A stretch of DNA of 64,000 nucleotides from Cytophagales bacterium (GCA_017303795.1 JAFLBR010000018.1:36208-100207), one strand, 5' to 3'. Shown: positions 1-9,989, counted from the first letter of the stretch. Notes: a model not told the origin generated them from the sequence alone. Numbers and translations are program-made.

Positions 1-2
1 TG

Positions 3-1967
3 CAACAAGCTGTGGGCGATGAAAAAAAATATGGCAATCAAAATACGGATGGTTCATTTTCCATTCGCATGTTTTTTGAACCGATGCGCAAAGCGGGTGC
101 CTCTGCAAGAATGATGTTAGAACAAGCAGCCGCACAAAAGTGGGGAATTGAGATAAGCGAATGCAAAGCACAAAATCATGAAGTAGTAAGCAAGAGCGGA
201 AAGAAGATTGGCTTTGGTGAGTTAACAGAAATTGCATCAAAGCTGGAGCTGCCTGCCGATGATAAAATTGTATTGAAGAATAAAGCTGATTGGAAATACA
301 TCGGCAAAAAAGTAAACCTGTACGATACGCCCGACATTATAAAAGGTAAAGCCGTTTATGGTATTGATGTGGTAAAACCCGGAATGAAGTACGCAGTAAT
401 TTTGCGTTGCCCGGTTGCCGGAGGTAAGCCCGCAAGTTTTTCCGATGAAGCAGCTTTGAAAGTACCAGGTGTAATTAAAATTTTTGAATTGAAAGCTTCT
501 GGTTTTCCGGCAGGCTTTGATGCACCGCAAGGTGGTGTGGTGGTAGTAGCCGATTCTACCTGGGCTGCAATAACCGCACGCAAAGCATTAGAGGTAGAGT
601 GGGATTATGGTGTCAACCTCGATTACAATTCGGATGAGTACCTTTTGGATTTAACGAAGAAAGTAAAAAAGAAAGGTGATGTACGCAGAGCGAATGGCTC
701 GATAGATGAAGCGCTTAAAAAAGCTGGTCATGTATTAGAATCTACTTTTACTACACAGCATTTATCGCATGCGCCCATGGAGCCACCCAATGCTACCGCT
801 TTGTTTACCGATGGAAAGTTAGAAATGTGGGCACCTGTTCAATCGCCACAATGGATTCGCGATAGTGTGGCCGCTAACCTAGGGATTGATGCTGCGAATG
901 TAACTATAAACGTTACGTTATTAGGTGGAGCCTTTGGTCGCAAATCAAAACCCGATTTTGCCGTGGAGGCTGCCATGATCGCCAAAGAAATGCCGGGCAC
1001 ACCTATAAAAGTTACGTGGACGCGCGAAGATGATTTAACACACGACTTCTATCATGCCTGTAGTGTGCAGCACATTCGTGTGGCATTCGATAAAGAGAAC
1101 AATGTAACGGGTTGGAATCACCGCAGTGCGTTTCCACCCATTGGTGGCACCACCACTACAAAAGAAATTTCGCCCAGCACGGGCGAGTTAGGTTTGGGTG
1201 CAATTGATTTTCCGTACAACATTCCCAATGTTTCCATTGAAGCGATTGAAGCTCCGGCAAAAACCCGAATTGGTTGGTTGCGATCGGTGAGTAACATTCA
1301 ACATGCCTTTGCGGTGGGCAGTATGCTGGATGAAATTGCAACGCAACGCGGAGTTGATCCGGTAAAGAATTTATTGGAAATGCTTGGGCCTGACAGAAGC
1401 ATTCCATTTAACGAATACAGTACCGGTTTTGAAAACTATGGCGAGCCGTTGGATAAATTTCCGTGGGAGACAGCGCGTTTGCGCAAGGTGATTGAACTGG
1501 TGGCGGAAAAATCCGGTTGGGGAAAACAACTCCCGAAAGGCCAGGGCATGGGCATTTGTGCGCACAAAAGTTTTTTAACCTATGTGGCTTGCGCAGTACA
1601 TGTAGCCGTTGATGATGCCGGTAAACTTACCATTGAGGCCGCACACTATGCGGTGGATTGTGGGCAGGTAGTAAATCGTAATTCGGTTATCAATCAGTTT
1701 GAAGGTGGTTTTATATTCTCGCTAAGCGGAGTCTTAAAAGGCAGCATCTCGTTTAAAGATGGCGCCAGCATGCAAACCAATTTCGATAAGTATGGTGTAG
1801 CCCGCATGGCTGATGCACCCAAAAAATTGCAAGTGCATTTGGTGGAGAGCGATGAAAAACCAACCGGAGTAGGCGAACCACCCGTGCCACCTGTAGCCCC
1901 GGCATTAGCCAACGCTATTTTTGCCGCAACGGGTAAACGGTATAGGGAGATGCCGATGAGGTTATAA
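3..1967 (+). CDS. Molybdopterin-binding subunit of a xanthine dehydrogenase/isoquinoline 1-oxidoreductase-type hydroxylase (5' truncated)
   Basis: The reading frame is open from the first bases of the window, so the true start lies upstream; the GTG at 12 is only an internal codon. About 655 residues remain of a family that is usually 700-780 long. The large subunit of these molybdenum hydroxylases carries the Mo-pterin cofactor and hydroxylates N-heterocycles or aldehydes with electrons leaving through a small [2Fe-2S] subunit, which I would expect upstream. Visible marks are the pterin-binding GGAFGRK motif near base 924, the GMG..AHKSF segment near 1547 and the C-terminal GVGEPPVPPVAPA stretch near 1867, whose Glu is the family's catalytic base. 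The IorB-like subtype, normally Tat-exported, is inferred from overall resemblance; the signal would be outside the window. The substrate cannot be told. Confidence 0.88.
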   Translation, partial: QQAVGDEKKYGNQNTDGSFSIRMFFEPMRKAGASARMMLEQAAAQKWGIEISECKAQNHEVVSKSGKKIGFGELTEIASKLELPADDKIVLKNKADWKYIGKKVNLYDTPDIIKGKAVYGIDVVKPGMKYAVILRCPVAGGKPASFSDEAALKVPGVIKIFELKASGFPAGFDAPQGGVVVVADSTWAAITARKALEVEWDYGVNLDYNSDEYLLDLTKKVKKKGDVRRANGSIDEALKKAGHVLESTFTTQHLSHAPMEPPNATALFTDGKLEMWAPVQSPQWIRDSVAANLGIDAANVTINVTLLGGAFGRKSKPDFAVEAAMIAKEMPGTPIKVTWTREDDLTHDFYHACSVQHIRVAFDKENNVTGWNHRSAFPPIGGTTTTKEISPSTGELGLGAIDFPYNIPNVSIEAIEAPAKTRIGWLRSVSNIQHAFAVGSMLDEIATQRGVDPVKNLLEMLGPDRSIPFNEYSTGFENYGEPLDKFPWETARLRKVIELVAEKSGWGKQLPKGQGMGICAHKSFLTYVACAVHVAVDDAGKLTIEAAHYAVDCGQVVNRNSVINQFEGGFIFSLSGVLKGSISFKDGASMQTNFDKYGVARMADAPKKLQVHLVESDEKPTGVGEPPVPPVAPALANAIFAATGKRYREMPMRL

Positions 1968-1975
1968 AGGACAAC

Positions 1976-1993
1976 AAATAGGCTTGCCTATTT
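1976..1993. terminator. Short inverted repeat between convergent genes
   Basis: AAATAGGC-TT-GCCTATTT is a perfect 8-bp inverted repeat in the 20-bp gap between the convergent hydroxylase subunit and mcrC. It overlaps the mcrC stop codon (1988-1990). It could act as a bidirectional terminator, but there is no long T-run and the loop is tight, so this is a modest call. Confidence 0.4.
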
Positions 1994-3313
1994 GCCTACG
2001 CTGAATATTGAGTTAATTGCCTTTATTCGATCCATCAACAATTCATCTGCTTCATGAATATTCTCAAAAGTTATGTCGAGGTTTTGAACATGAATAGTAA
2101 TGTCCTCAGGTAAAAACTGCGAAGGAATTTGAAACGTTACTGGAGTATTTAATGCATTTTCTGAATGGGGATAGAGTAATAGAACATTTTTGCAGTTTCG
2201 TCTTAACGCATAACTCACCATCTGGTATAAATCATTTTGACTAACACCTGCTTTCAAGCCATCTGTTGTTCCCCTGATTTTATATTTTGTATCAATGATG
2301 AGTTTTTCATTGATGTAGATGTCGTTGCGGATTTGGAATACCTGTGAACCCTGATTTAGAGCAAGGTAGTCTGTACTTTGACTTCTGATATTTAATGCTT
2401 GCCACTTATCAGAAACAAAGCCAAAGATGAAGTCTTCAAAAATGTATTCCATCGGAACGAGGAAACAGAAGTTGCGACTGTCTTCTGAGTTCATGTCAAT
2501 CACTTGATTGGAAAGGTAGAGCTTACACAATTCGAGTATGTGCTTGTGGTCATCATACAGTGGATTTAATTTAACCTTTTCACAATCTTCTGCCGTACAA
2601 GGGACGTCTGATACATCATGTAGCAAAAAAAGTATCTCATTCAGTTTTTCTTTGTTCAGATAGTTTTCACTTATCGTTGTAAGCCTCTTTGTAACGTATT
2701 TAATGATGCGGTTGAATTGATTGTCATATACAAAAGGTTCGTGTGTACAATAGACGTTTTGCCACTTGCCAGTTGTGAGATTATGCTTAGTGTAATTTTC
2801 AAAGGATAATCGACCCCTTAGAAACGCGGTTTCTTCCTCTACCTTTTGATATGCTTGAAAAGGTTGTTGTGAAATTATCTCTTCTGTGTAATTAGCAAAA
2901 ACATAAATCAACAATTCGAGGTAGTCATCAAATTTGAGTTTCGTTACATCGGCAAAAGAGAAAGGGAATTTTATTTTACGGCAATAGGAGAGCCAGTACA
3001 ACAAGTTGAGTTGCCACTTTTTTACATTCTCAGTTTCATCTTCTGCGAATATTTTGGGGTATACTTCAATACGAATACCTTCGTACTGAACAACCCCAAC
3101 ATAGTTACGAGCTGATATTTTTCCATCTATAGTAAAGTCAAAGAAGCGTTGCTTCTGTATCTGCTGTTCTTGTTGCTCTTCTTCTGATACATCTTCTCCT
3201 GATTCGATATAGCGATTCCTATTTTGCCATACTCCGGAAAGGTATTCGACAAATGCGGGGATTGCATTTTTATGTCCCTCAAAGGATGCGCTATGCCATT
3301 CAAATAATTTCAC
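1988..3313 (-). CDS. mcrC: McrC-family nuclease subunit of a type IV (McrBC-like) restriction system
   Basis: This 441-residue protein resembles McrC, the endonuclease partner that docks on the McrB GTPase ring and cuts modified DNA. The PD-(D/E)XK-type nuclease core is visible in the C-terminal half as D331 (RNDIYI) followed by IIDTKYK (D341, K343). The N-terminal half holds the FDFTIDGKISARNYVGVVQ segment, typical of the McrB-contacting part of the family. It starts 4 bp inside the end of mcrB (ATGA overlap), so the two are translationally coupled. Base composition is visibly more A+T-rich than the flanking metabolic genes, which agrees with horizontal acquisition. Family assignment is confident; the modification recognised is not known. 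Confidence 0.9.
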   Translation of the reverse strand: MKLFEWHSASFEGHKNAIPAFVEYLSGVWQNRNRYIESGEDVSEEEQQEQQIQKQRFFDFTIDGKISARNYVGVVQYEGIRIEVYPKIFAEDETENVKKWQLNLLYWLSYCRKIKFPFSFADVTKLKFDDYLELLIYVFANYTEEIISQQPFQAYQKVEEETAFLRGRLSFENYTKHNLTTGKWQNVYCTHEPFVYDNQFNRIIKYVTKRLTTISENYLNKEKLNEILFLLHDVSDVPCTAEDCEKVKLNPLYDDHKHILELCKLYLSNQVIDMNSEDSRNFCFLVPMEYIFEDFIFGFVSDKWQALNIRSQSTDYLALNQGSQVFQIRNDIYINEKLIIDTKYKIRGTTDGLKAGVSQNDLYQMVSYALRRNCKNVLLLYPHSENALNTPVTFQIPSQFLPEDITIHVQNLDITFENIHEADELLMDRIKAINSIFSVGK

Positions 3314-6153
3314 TCAGCAATGATTTGAAAGTTTTCTTTGATGCCCGACTGTTTGATTGAGATTTTTGCTTCCGTCAGTATGCGTTTTACAGTATCGGAG
3401 TTGTTTTGACAATACTCATAAAGAAGAGGGATTATTTTTGTGTTAAGTATTTTAACCTTATCAGATTCTGGCTTGTTGATAAAGAACGCATGGCCGATAA
3501 AGAAGTCGGGGTTTTTCTTCCAATTGTAGATTGCCTGATTAATGCCTTCGAGTAGTGCAGCCCACCATTCTGATTCTTTATATTCCGGATAAAGAGCTTT
3601 AAACTCAAAGCGTCTTCTCAATGCAATGTCTAATAGGGCTATTGAGCGGTCAGCAGTGTTCATTGTCCCGATTACATAGAGATTTGATGGCACACTAAAC
3701 TTTTCATTGGAGTAGGGAAGTTCAACCCACATTTCATTATCAGCACCGATTCTTTTATCCTCTTCAAGTAGGGTTATTAATTCACCAAATACAGCCGAGA
3801 TGTTTGCTCTGTTTATTTCATCTATGAATAGTGCAAACTGTTTTGATGTGTTTCCTTTAGCTTCAGCAAATTTGGCTACGCGATTTTCAACTTTATCCTG
3901 TTTACATTCTTCAAATGAACCATAGCCCACTAATTTCAATGCCTCTAAACAACTGTTATAGAAAATTCCCTTCTTAAGTTCAAATTGTAATTGACCAACA
4001 GCTTCATCTACTTCCACCTCCTGAAGCAATGGTTTTATTCCTTCGATAAAGTCCTCATAGCTGTATTTCTGGTGGAACGTGATAAAATTGAAACGTGCTT
4101 TTGAAATTGTGCTTTGAACTGGTTGTTGCTCTGGATGGGCAGCAATTCTTAAAAGCTCCTCTTCAACAATATTTACTATTTCCGCTTTTTTTGAATCAAT
4201 AATTGCCCATTCACTATCCTGGTTTTTGTTAAATATCTGTAATGGTCCCCTATATTTTTCATTCATTTGTGATGAATCATAGTCCGCGTATGATTGCAAA
4301 ATTCTCCAGATTGTATTTTGAGGTGTCTTTGCTGTATCACTGACTTTAGCCTTTACTAATGGGTGCTCCATTATTTCTGCAACAGAACAATATTTATTCT
4401 TTACGCTTAAAATTGCAGCAAATATTTTCCAAAAAGGATATGCTGATACCTTTTCTTTTAAGACCTCTACGGAGGTTTTCGTAATGCCTCTGTCTGTAAA
4501 GTATTCTTCTTTGTACTCGTTTAACTTGAATGTTTTCCCCGTACCGGGTGGACCATACAAAATGGTATTCATGAATACATCTATTTTCGTGCTCATATTC
4601 TGAGTGCTTTTTTCGATTAGTTTAAGAATGGTGTTATACTGTTGTCTTGTAGCTGAGAAATTGGTGCCCTGATTACCAACTTTTAAATCTTGCAAGCCAT
4701 CTGTTTCTCTTATGATCTGCCAGAGAAGGGGCTTGGCTAAGAGATTATTCGTTATTTCAATTCCTGCCTTGATAGAATTCTTGTCTTCTTTTTTCCAAAG
4801 ATGGCTATCGGGTGAGTTTGTTTTTTCTGCAGGGTCATCAGTTACCCTTGCTAATGCGTAGCAACCAGCCTTCTTGCCAGTAACCCACAGGATTACTTTA
4901 TCGCCTTTCTTTATTTTGTCTTTATGTGCAGCCACAGTCCAATCATGTAACAAATTGCTACGGACTGCTGCTTCAAAATCAAAATCAGATGGGTTGCATT
5001 GGAAAACCCAATAGTTAATGAATCGGTCATTCCAAATTGTTATTGCTTTGTGTCGAACGTATGGAACATTGACCCGACAAATTCCTTGTTGTAATTGATA
5101 TGTAAATACTTCATCTGGCTCTAATTCATACCATTCCGCTTTAGCGAACTTTACCCAAGGTTCATATTCAATTTCTTTGGTAGCAAAATCCTCTTCCAAC
5201 TCTGATGCATCCGTTACCGACTTAGGAACCTCTAATACTTTTGCTAATGCCCGGACGGTATGGCCTTCGGTAACAACAATTAAATCGCCTGGTGAGTAAA
5301 GTTTATCTTCAACACCAATAACAATTGCCCGTTTTTTTATGAGTTCATAAAAGCTCGGCTTTTTGCTTCCCCACTGGCATCCTAATTTCCACACATTTCC
5401 GCTTATACTGTTACTATTACCGAAGGCTTCTTCATATAGTTGACTTCTGTAGGTATTGTCGAAAATAGCTATTTCAAAAAGAGGATTGTTGTATTTACGA
5501 TACCCTGAAACTTCTGTGCGATTCAGTTCTCTTTGAGATGCACGGACAATACTGTCTATGTTGCTGATCATATCCGATGAATTGATGCAGCGGTAGAAAT
5601 AGGCCAACGGTTCGTTCTCAAATTCAGTTACTTCAATATCATCGGTAGATTTTGCCTTTGCATCGTGTATGAATTGCCAAGGATGGTCATCTTTAGAAAT
5701 GAAAGCAAAGCAATACCGCTGGCCTATAGTAATTGAAAGGCGCCTATTTCCTCTTGTACCATAAGTTAACCTTGTGTCACCTTGTGTAACTTTCAATTGT
5801 GACATTAACTGACTTGCACTATTAAAAAAAATTGTGGCGGATTCACGACCAATTCTTTTTATTAGTTCTATTAATTCAGCATTGGTAGCAGGGGGCTCAG
5901 GTATTTCCGTTTTAGGTTCAATTTTGAAACCAAATTCTCGTAAATACTTATTGGTTGGGTTGCCACCGGGATACGGCCATTTTTTTTCTCCATTGGCTAA
6001 GAGGTTTGCATACCGCATAATTTCTTTTGGAGGATATGCCTTCTCATTTATAATGACATCAAACCTTGTTGATGGCCTTAGTTCAATCCCTTCTTGCTCT
6101 ATTTTTTCAACGGCATCTAAAACATGCTTTTTTGTAATCTTATTGACGCTCAT
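3310..6153 (-). CDS. mcrB: McrB-like AAA+ GTPase with N-terminal PUA/EVE-like modified-base reader
   Basis: This is the motor and recognition subunit of a type IV restriction system. The AAA+ core is complete: Walker A GPPGTGKT at residues 534-541, Walker B FIDEINRAN with D778-E779, and the McrB signature MNTADRS at 831-837 followed by LRRRFEF. The roughly 530 residues before it differ from the short DUF3578 domain of E. coli McrB. Residues 1-80 (RPSTRFDV..YPPKEIMRYA) look like the small N-terminal domain of some McrA-type enzymes. Residues about 250-330 (WGSKKPSFYELI..GDLIVVTEGHTVRALAKV) look PUA-like. Residues about 380-510 (INYWVFQCNPSDFDF..GDKVILWVTGKKAGCYALARV) look like an EVE domain, a reader of modified cytosines. 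Domain boundaries are by eye. The next gene, mcrC, overlaps by 4 bp. Confidence 0.9.
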   Translation of the reverse strand: MSVNKITKKHVLDAVEKIEQEGIELRPSTRFDVIINEKAYPPKEIMRYANLLANGEKKWPYPGGNPTNKYLREFGFKIEPKTEIPEPPATNAELIELIKRIGRESATIFFNSASQLMSQLKVTQGDTRLTYGTRGNRRLSITIGQRYCFAFISKDDHPWQFIHDAKAKSTDDIEVTEFENEPLAYFYRCINSSDMISNIDSIVRASQRELNRTEVSGYRKYNNPLFEIAIFDNTYRSQLYEEAFGNSNSISGNVWKLGCQWGSKKPSFYELIKKRAIVIGVEDKLYSPGDLIVVTEGHTVRALAKVLEVPKSVTDASELEEDFATKEIEYEPWVKFAKAEWYELEPDEVFTYQLQQGICRVNVPYVRHKAITIWNDRFINYWVFQCNPSDFDFEAAVRSNLLHDWTVAAHKDKIKKGDKVILWVTGKKAGCYALARVTDDPAEKTNSPDSHLWKKEDKNSIKAGIEITNNLLAKPLLWQIIRETDGLQDLKVGNQGTNFSATRQQYNTILKLIEKSTQNMSTKIDVFMNTILYGPPGTGKTFKLNEYKEEYFTDRGITKTSVEVLKEKVSAYPFWKIFAAILSVKNKYCSVAEIMEHPLVKAKVSDTAKTPQNTIWRILQSYADYDSSQMNEKYRGPLQIFNKNQDSEWAIIDSKKAEIVNIVEEELLRIAAHPEQQPVQSTISKARFNFITFHQKYSYEDFIEGIKPLLQEVEVDEAVGQLQFELKKGIFYNSCLEALKLVGYGSFEECKQDKVENRVAKFAEAKGNTSKQFALFIDEINRANISAVFGELITLLEEDKRIGADNEMWVELPYSNEKFSVPSNLYVIGTMNTADRSIALLDIALRRRFEFKALYPEYKESEWWAALLEGINQAIYNWKKNPDFFIGHAFFINKPESDKVKILNTKIIPLLYEYCQNNSDTVKRILTEAKISIKQSGIKENFQIIAE

Positions 6154-6181
6154 AATGCCTAATTCAAATTCATTTTACTTT

Positions 6182-6218
6182 GAGTTGGAATTTTTTTGTT
6201 AAAGACTTACTCCAACTC
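6182..6218. repeat. Inverted repeat between M20 hydrolase and mcrB
   Basis: GAGTTGGA at 6182-6189 is mirrored by TCCAACTC at 6211-6218, spanning the end of the M20 gene (stop 6217-6219) and the 63-bp leader of mcrB. The loop is about 21 nt and contains an A/T run. It may end transcription of the upstream gene or mark the edge of the McrBC islet; neither is proven. Confidence 0.35.
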
Positions 6219-7662
6219 ACTTCTTCCCAACCGGTGGTGGGCCATCGGGAATCAAACCTTTATACACATGGTCGCCTTTGCCTTTTGTAAACTCAGCTTT
6301 AACAGCTTCTAATTTTTTCGGGTCTTCGTATAAATCCACCATCGTCATGGCTAACGTTTTAGATGCATGCAACATGCCTTTATGTCCAATGGACATACCA
6401 CCGCATGCTACCACCGCCCACGAGTGCCACGGAGTACCAATAGGTGCCGTAGCTACACTTAACCGAATGGTGGGCACAACCCAACTTACATCGCCCACAT
6501 CGGTTGAGCCACCACCAGCATTGGGATTAGTTTCTTCCAACGGTTCTACTTTGGTATGTAAACCCACCAAGGGTTTGCCCGTACTCTCCTGTATCTTTTT
6601 CGCGAAAGCAACTTCTTCATCGGTATAACTCATCGGCCCCAGCAGGGCAAAATTTTTGGTAACATAATCGGCACCCGTGCGGTTAACCAACACTTCGTAA
6701 ATACCGGAGACAAGCGAAATCTTATATTCCACATTCGCCATGATAGCCGCACCTTCGGCCATTTTCTTTACACGTTCATACACTTCATTCATGCCATCGC
6801 GCTTTACATCGCGCACGCGTACCCATAAGCGCGAGTAATCCGGAACCACGTTCACTACTTGCCCGCCATCTTGTATGTGGTAATGAATGCGCACACTGGG
6901 TTTAATATGCTCACGCAGATAGTTGATTCCGGTTGTATATAACTCCAGCGCATCGCTGGCACTTCTTCCATTCCACGGATCGCCTGAAGCATGTGCAGCC
7001 TGGCCATTAAACTCTACAATAAAATCAACCAATGCCAAACCGGTTTGCACCGCAGCTTTGGTTTCCGCACCGGGGTGCCAATCCATTACTACATCCACTC
7101 CGTTAAACAACCCCGCACGAATCATCCACAGTTTACCAAAGAATTTTTCTTCGGCCGGTGTGCCGAAAAATTTAATAGTGCCTTTCAGTTTGCCTTGCTC
7201 GATCAATTGTTTGATGGAAACCGCAGCGCCCAAACTGGCAGTGCCAAAAAGATTATGACCACAACCATGACCAGGCTCGCCTTCATGCAAGGGATCTTTT
7301 ACCGGAACTGTTTTTTGTGAGAGACCGGGCAACGCATCAAACTCACCCAGTATTCCAATTACCGGACTGCCGCTACCATACGTAGCTACAAAGGCAGTAG
7401 GCATTTCGGCTACACCGCGCTCCACTTTAAAACCATTGGCTTCGGCATAATCGGCTAATAGTTTTGCCGATGTGTGTTCATTGAAAGCGGTTTCTTCTGC
7501 GGCCCAGATTTTATCGCTGATGCTGATCAGGTTGGGCGCTTGTGTTGTAACGTTTTCGATGATGGCTTTTTTATTAGCCGTGATAACAGGCGCAGCTTGC
7601 TTTTTTTGTGCGAACACATTCAGTGTTACACAAAGTGCGGTGAGTAAGGTTAGGATTTTCAT
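6217..7662 (-). CDS. Secreted M20-family metal-dependent amidohydrolase (AbgB/amidase-like)
   Basis: The 481-residue protein begins with a signal peptide (MKILTLLTALCVTLNVFAQ), so it probably acts in the periplasm. M20 metal ligands are visible in GHGCGHNLFG, in the Glu pair of FGTPAEEKF and in DWHPGAE. The insertion LVDFIVEFNGQAAHASGDPW is the dimerisation/lid domain segment of M20D-type amidohydrolases. Closest general resemblance is to AbgB-like amidases that cleave N-acyl or aminobenzoyl-glutamate substrates, though the exact substrate cannot be read. It lies 20 bp downstream of the PIG-L deacetylase gene on the same strand, so the two are likely co-transcribed. Confidence 0.85.
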   Translation of the reverse strand: MKILTLLTALCVTLNVFAQKKQAAPVITANKKAIIENVTTQAPNLISISDKIWAAEETAFNEHTSAKLLADYAEANGFKVERGVAEMPTAFVATYGSGSPVIGILGEFDALPGLSQKTVPVKDPLHEGEPGHGCGHNLFGTASLGAAVSIKQLIEQGKLKGTIKFFGTPAEEKFFGKLWMIRAGLFNGVDVVMDWHPGAETKAAVQTGLALVDFIVEFNGQAAHASGDPWNGRSASDALELYTTGINYLREHIKPSVRIHYHIQDGGQVVNVVPDYSRLWVRVRDVKRDGMNEVYERVKKMAEGAAIMANVEYKISLVSGIYEVLVNRTGADYVTKNFALLGPMSYTDEEVAFAKKIQESTGKPLVGLHTKVEPLEETNPNAGGGSTDVGDVSWVVPTIRLSVATAPIGTPWHSWAVVACGGMSIGHKGMLHASKTLAMTMVDLYEDPKKLEAVKAEFTKGKGDHVYKGLIPDGPPPVGKK

Positions 7663-7682
7663 GAATAAGGTTAAGTATAGAA

Positions 7683-8477
7683 TTAAAACAACGAATTCTT
7701 TTCAACAGATGAAACCGCAACGGGCATAAAATACGCAGTGCCTTTAAGCGAAGTTTTCAGAAGTTGGTGCATACCGGCAATGGTTTCGGGTGTGTATTGA
7801 CTTTTATGACAATGCCACGAAGCCAATGCTTTTTCATAATCACTTTCGGAAACAGCAATCTTTATCGGAAGAAAAGATGAATCAACTGTAGCTAATTGCA
7901 TGGGGCTGTTTGCCGGAAGATTGCCCGTGGGGATTGCACTGTAATAAAGTTGTGCGGGCTTATCCCATTTCTGGGTTTGAAAAACTTCGGTTACAACCGT
8001 ACTCACCAACCGGTGATCATGATGGCCGGTCCAGCCGGATGCGCCCCACGTAACAACCACATCAGGTTTTAAAGACGTAAATAACTCCGCGATTTTAGAA
8101 CGCATAGTATTAAGTTGATCGTTAAGCGGGCCCATGCCTTCGCCCATTTTTAATTGATCGTGTAAACCAAACAAGATTGGCGGTTCAATACCCAACTGTT
8201 CGGCAGCGCATTTGGCTTCTTCATTTCTTACCACTGCCAGACTATCGCCTGCGGGAATTTTTGCATGATCAGTAACACCATAACGTCCATCGGTCGCAAT
8301 AGCGAGATACACCGTTACACCTTCCGCAGCATATTTGGCTAATACCGGGCTAACCGTTGCCTCATCATCGGGATGCGAAAAAATGGCGAGCAGTGTTTTG
8401 GGTGCGGATGCAGTTTGTGGTTCGGGTTTGGTGCATTGAAACAACAGGCACAGAAGAGAAAGAGCAATCCAGCGCAT
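7683..8477 (-). CDS. PIG-L/LmbE-family deacetylase, lipoprotein
   Basis: A 264-residue protein with a lipoprotein signal (LLFQC, lipidated Cys15). The zinc-dependent N-acetylglucosaminyl deacetylase fold is marked by SHPDDE at 34-39 and by WTGHHDHR further on, which together give the HPDD and HxxH metal/catalytic residues. Family members remove acetyl groups from GlcNAc-containing conjugates; a membrane-anchored form facing the periplasm suggests turnover of an amino-sugar substrate. The paired downstream M20 amidohydrolase would fit a small catabolic unit, which is inference. It is divergent from the oxidoreductase gene at 8598 with a 120-bp gap. Confidence 0.85.
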   Translation of the reverse strand: MRWIALSLLCLLFQCTKPEPQTASAPKTLLAIFSHPDDEATVSPVLAKYAAEGVTVYLAIATDGRYGVTDHAKIPAGDSLAVVRNEEAKCAAEQLGIEPPILFGLHDQLKMGEGMGPLNDQLNTMRSKIAELFTSLKPDVVVTWGASGWTGHHDHRLVSTVVTEVFQTQKWDKPAQLYYSAIPTGNLPANSPMQLATVDSSFLPIKIAVSESDYEKALASWHCHKSQYTPETIAGMHQLLKTSLKGTAYFMPVAVSSVEKNSLF

Positions 8478-8597
8478 GGTTTGTGGTTTAGTTTAAATTC
8501 TAAGGTATTGATTTTTTTGCCACGCAGCTTCAGTTTTTTGTGAGAGGTATTGGTGTAAAGATTTTTAAGTAGATTCGTTTATACAAACCCATTACAC

Positions 8598-9878
8598 ATG
8601 AGCCTGAACAGACGCGAGTTTATTAAGAAGAGTGCCTTAGGTACACTTGGTCTTACCTTTTTGCCTTCCCTTATCAGTCGCGGTGCGGTAAATGATCGGG
8701 TGCGCATTGCCCACATTGGTTTAGGCGGCATGGGCAACCAACACATGGAGTGGTTTGCCAATTTGCCCGGTGCCGAAGTAGTGGCGTTGTGCGATGTAGA
8801 TCAGAATCATTTGGCCGCTACGTTGGAGTCGCTCAAAAAAATGAATCCCGGAACAACGGCATCCACACATGAAGATTTCAGGAAGGTCTTAGATCGAAAA
8901 GATATTGATGCGATAACCGTTGCCACGCCCGATCATTGGCATGCACAAATTGCTACACTCGCGTTTCAGGCTGGTAAAGATGTGTATGGCGAAAAACCAC
9001 TTTCGTATAGTGTGCGCGAAGGTAAAACCATGTTGGTGAATCAGGCAAAGTATAACCGCGTGTTTCAGCTGGGCACACAAATCCATGCTGGCGATAATTA
9101 TCATCGCGTAGTAGAAATTATTCGTAGCGGAGCCATTGGTAAAGTGCATACGGTGCGGCTTTGGAAAGATTCGTTTTCACCCGGACTAGGCGTGGCAAAA
9201 GTTCAGGCGCCACCTGCTGGTTTAAATTGGGATATGTGGCTTGGGCCTGCGCCTTATGTGGATTATGTTCCGGAGCGTTGTCATTTTACGTATCGGTATT
9301 TTCTGGATTACTCGGGTGGCGTGTTTGCCGATTTCTGGTGCCACATTGCCGATGTTGTTTGGTGGGCTATTGAGCCAAAAGATTTAAAGCGTGTTACCGC
9401 CCGCGGAGAAAAAACCGATGGCCAGGCCGATGCACCCAAATGGCTGGATGCTGATTTTGAATTTAAAGACTTAAAAATTTTCTGGACAACAAAAGCCCCG
9501 AATGTTCCCGGTGCTGCCGAACGAAACATAGGCGCATACTTTGAAGGCGACAAAGGAACTTTGATTTGCGATTACAGTACCATGTCTATTACCATCAATG
9601 GCGAAGCAGTTAGCGATCTTCCAGCAGTGGCGCAAAGTGTAACGCGATCACCGGGTCATCAACAAAATTTTATCGATGCGGTAAAATCGCGCAAGCAACC
9701 AGAATCTAATCTTGCTTACGCCCGCGAAATGACTTTGCCCATGCACCTCGCGCTAATCTCGTGGCGATTAAACCGCAGCGTGCAATGGAATGCCAAAAAA
9801 GAAAAATTTGTTGGCGATAAAGAAGCGAATACCTTTTTGGATCGTCCTTACAGAAAGGAATGGAATTTAACCGGATAG
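8598..9878 (+). CDS. Tat-exported Gfo/Idh/MocA-family oxidoreductase
   Basis: The 426-residue protein opens with a twin-arginine signal (NRREFIKKSALGTLGLTF), so it should be exported folded with its nucleotide. The Rossmann motif follows (RIAHIGLGGMGNQH), then EKPLSYSVREG, where the family's conserved EKP lysine takes part in catalysis, and a C-terminal GFO/IDH/MocA alpha/beta domain including DFWCHIADVVWW. Such periplasmic NAD(P)-dependent enzymes act on sugars or glycosides and are numerous in Bacteroidota. The substrate is unknown. The ATG at 8598 is chosen because it immediately precedes the Tat motif. Confidence 0.9.
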   Translation: MSLNRREFIKKSALGTLGLTFLPSLISRGAVNDRVRIAHIGLGGMGNQHMEWFANLPGAEVVALCDVDQNHLAATLESLKKMNPGTTASTHEDFRKVLDRKDIDAITVATPDHWHAQIATLAFQAGKDVYGEKPLSYSVREGKTMLVNQAKYNRVFQLGTQIHAGDNYHRVVEIIRSGAIGKVHTVRLWKDSFSPGLGVAKVQAPPAGLNWDMWLGPAPYVDYVPERCHFTYRYFLDYSGGVFADFWCHIADVVWWAIEPKDLKRVTARGEKTDGQADAPKWLDADFEFKDLKIFWTTKAPNVPGAAERNIGAYFEGDKGTLICDYSTMSITINGEAVSDLPAVAQSVTRSPGHQQNFIDAVKSRKQPESNLAYAREMTLPMHLALISWRLNRSVQWNAKKEKFVGDKEANTFLDRPYRKEWNLTG

Positions 9879-9989
9879 CTTTCGTAACAACTGCTCCGGT
9901 AAAGTAATTGTTAAACATAAGTTGAGTGTTGAATTGATCTTAGCTTTATCAACTTGCTGCTGATTTATTTTTTTAGTTCGCTATAATCC

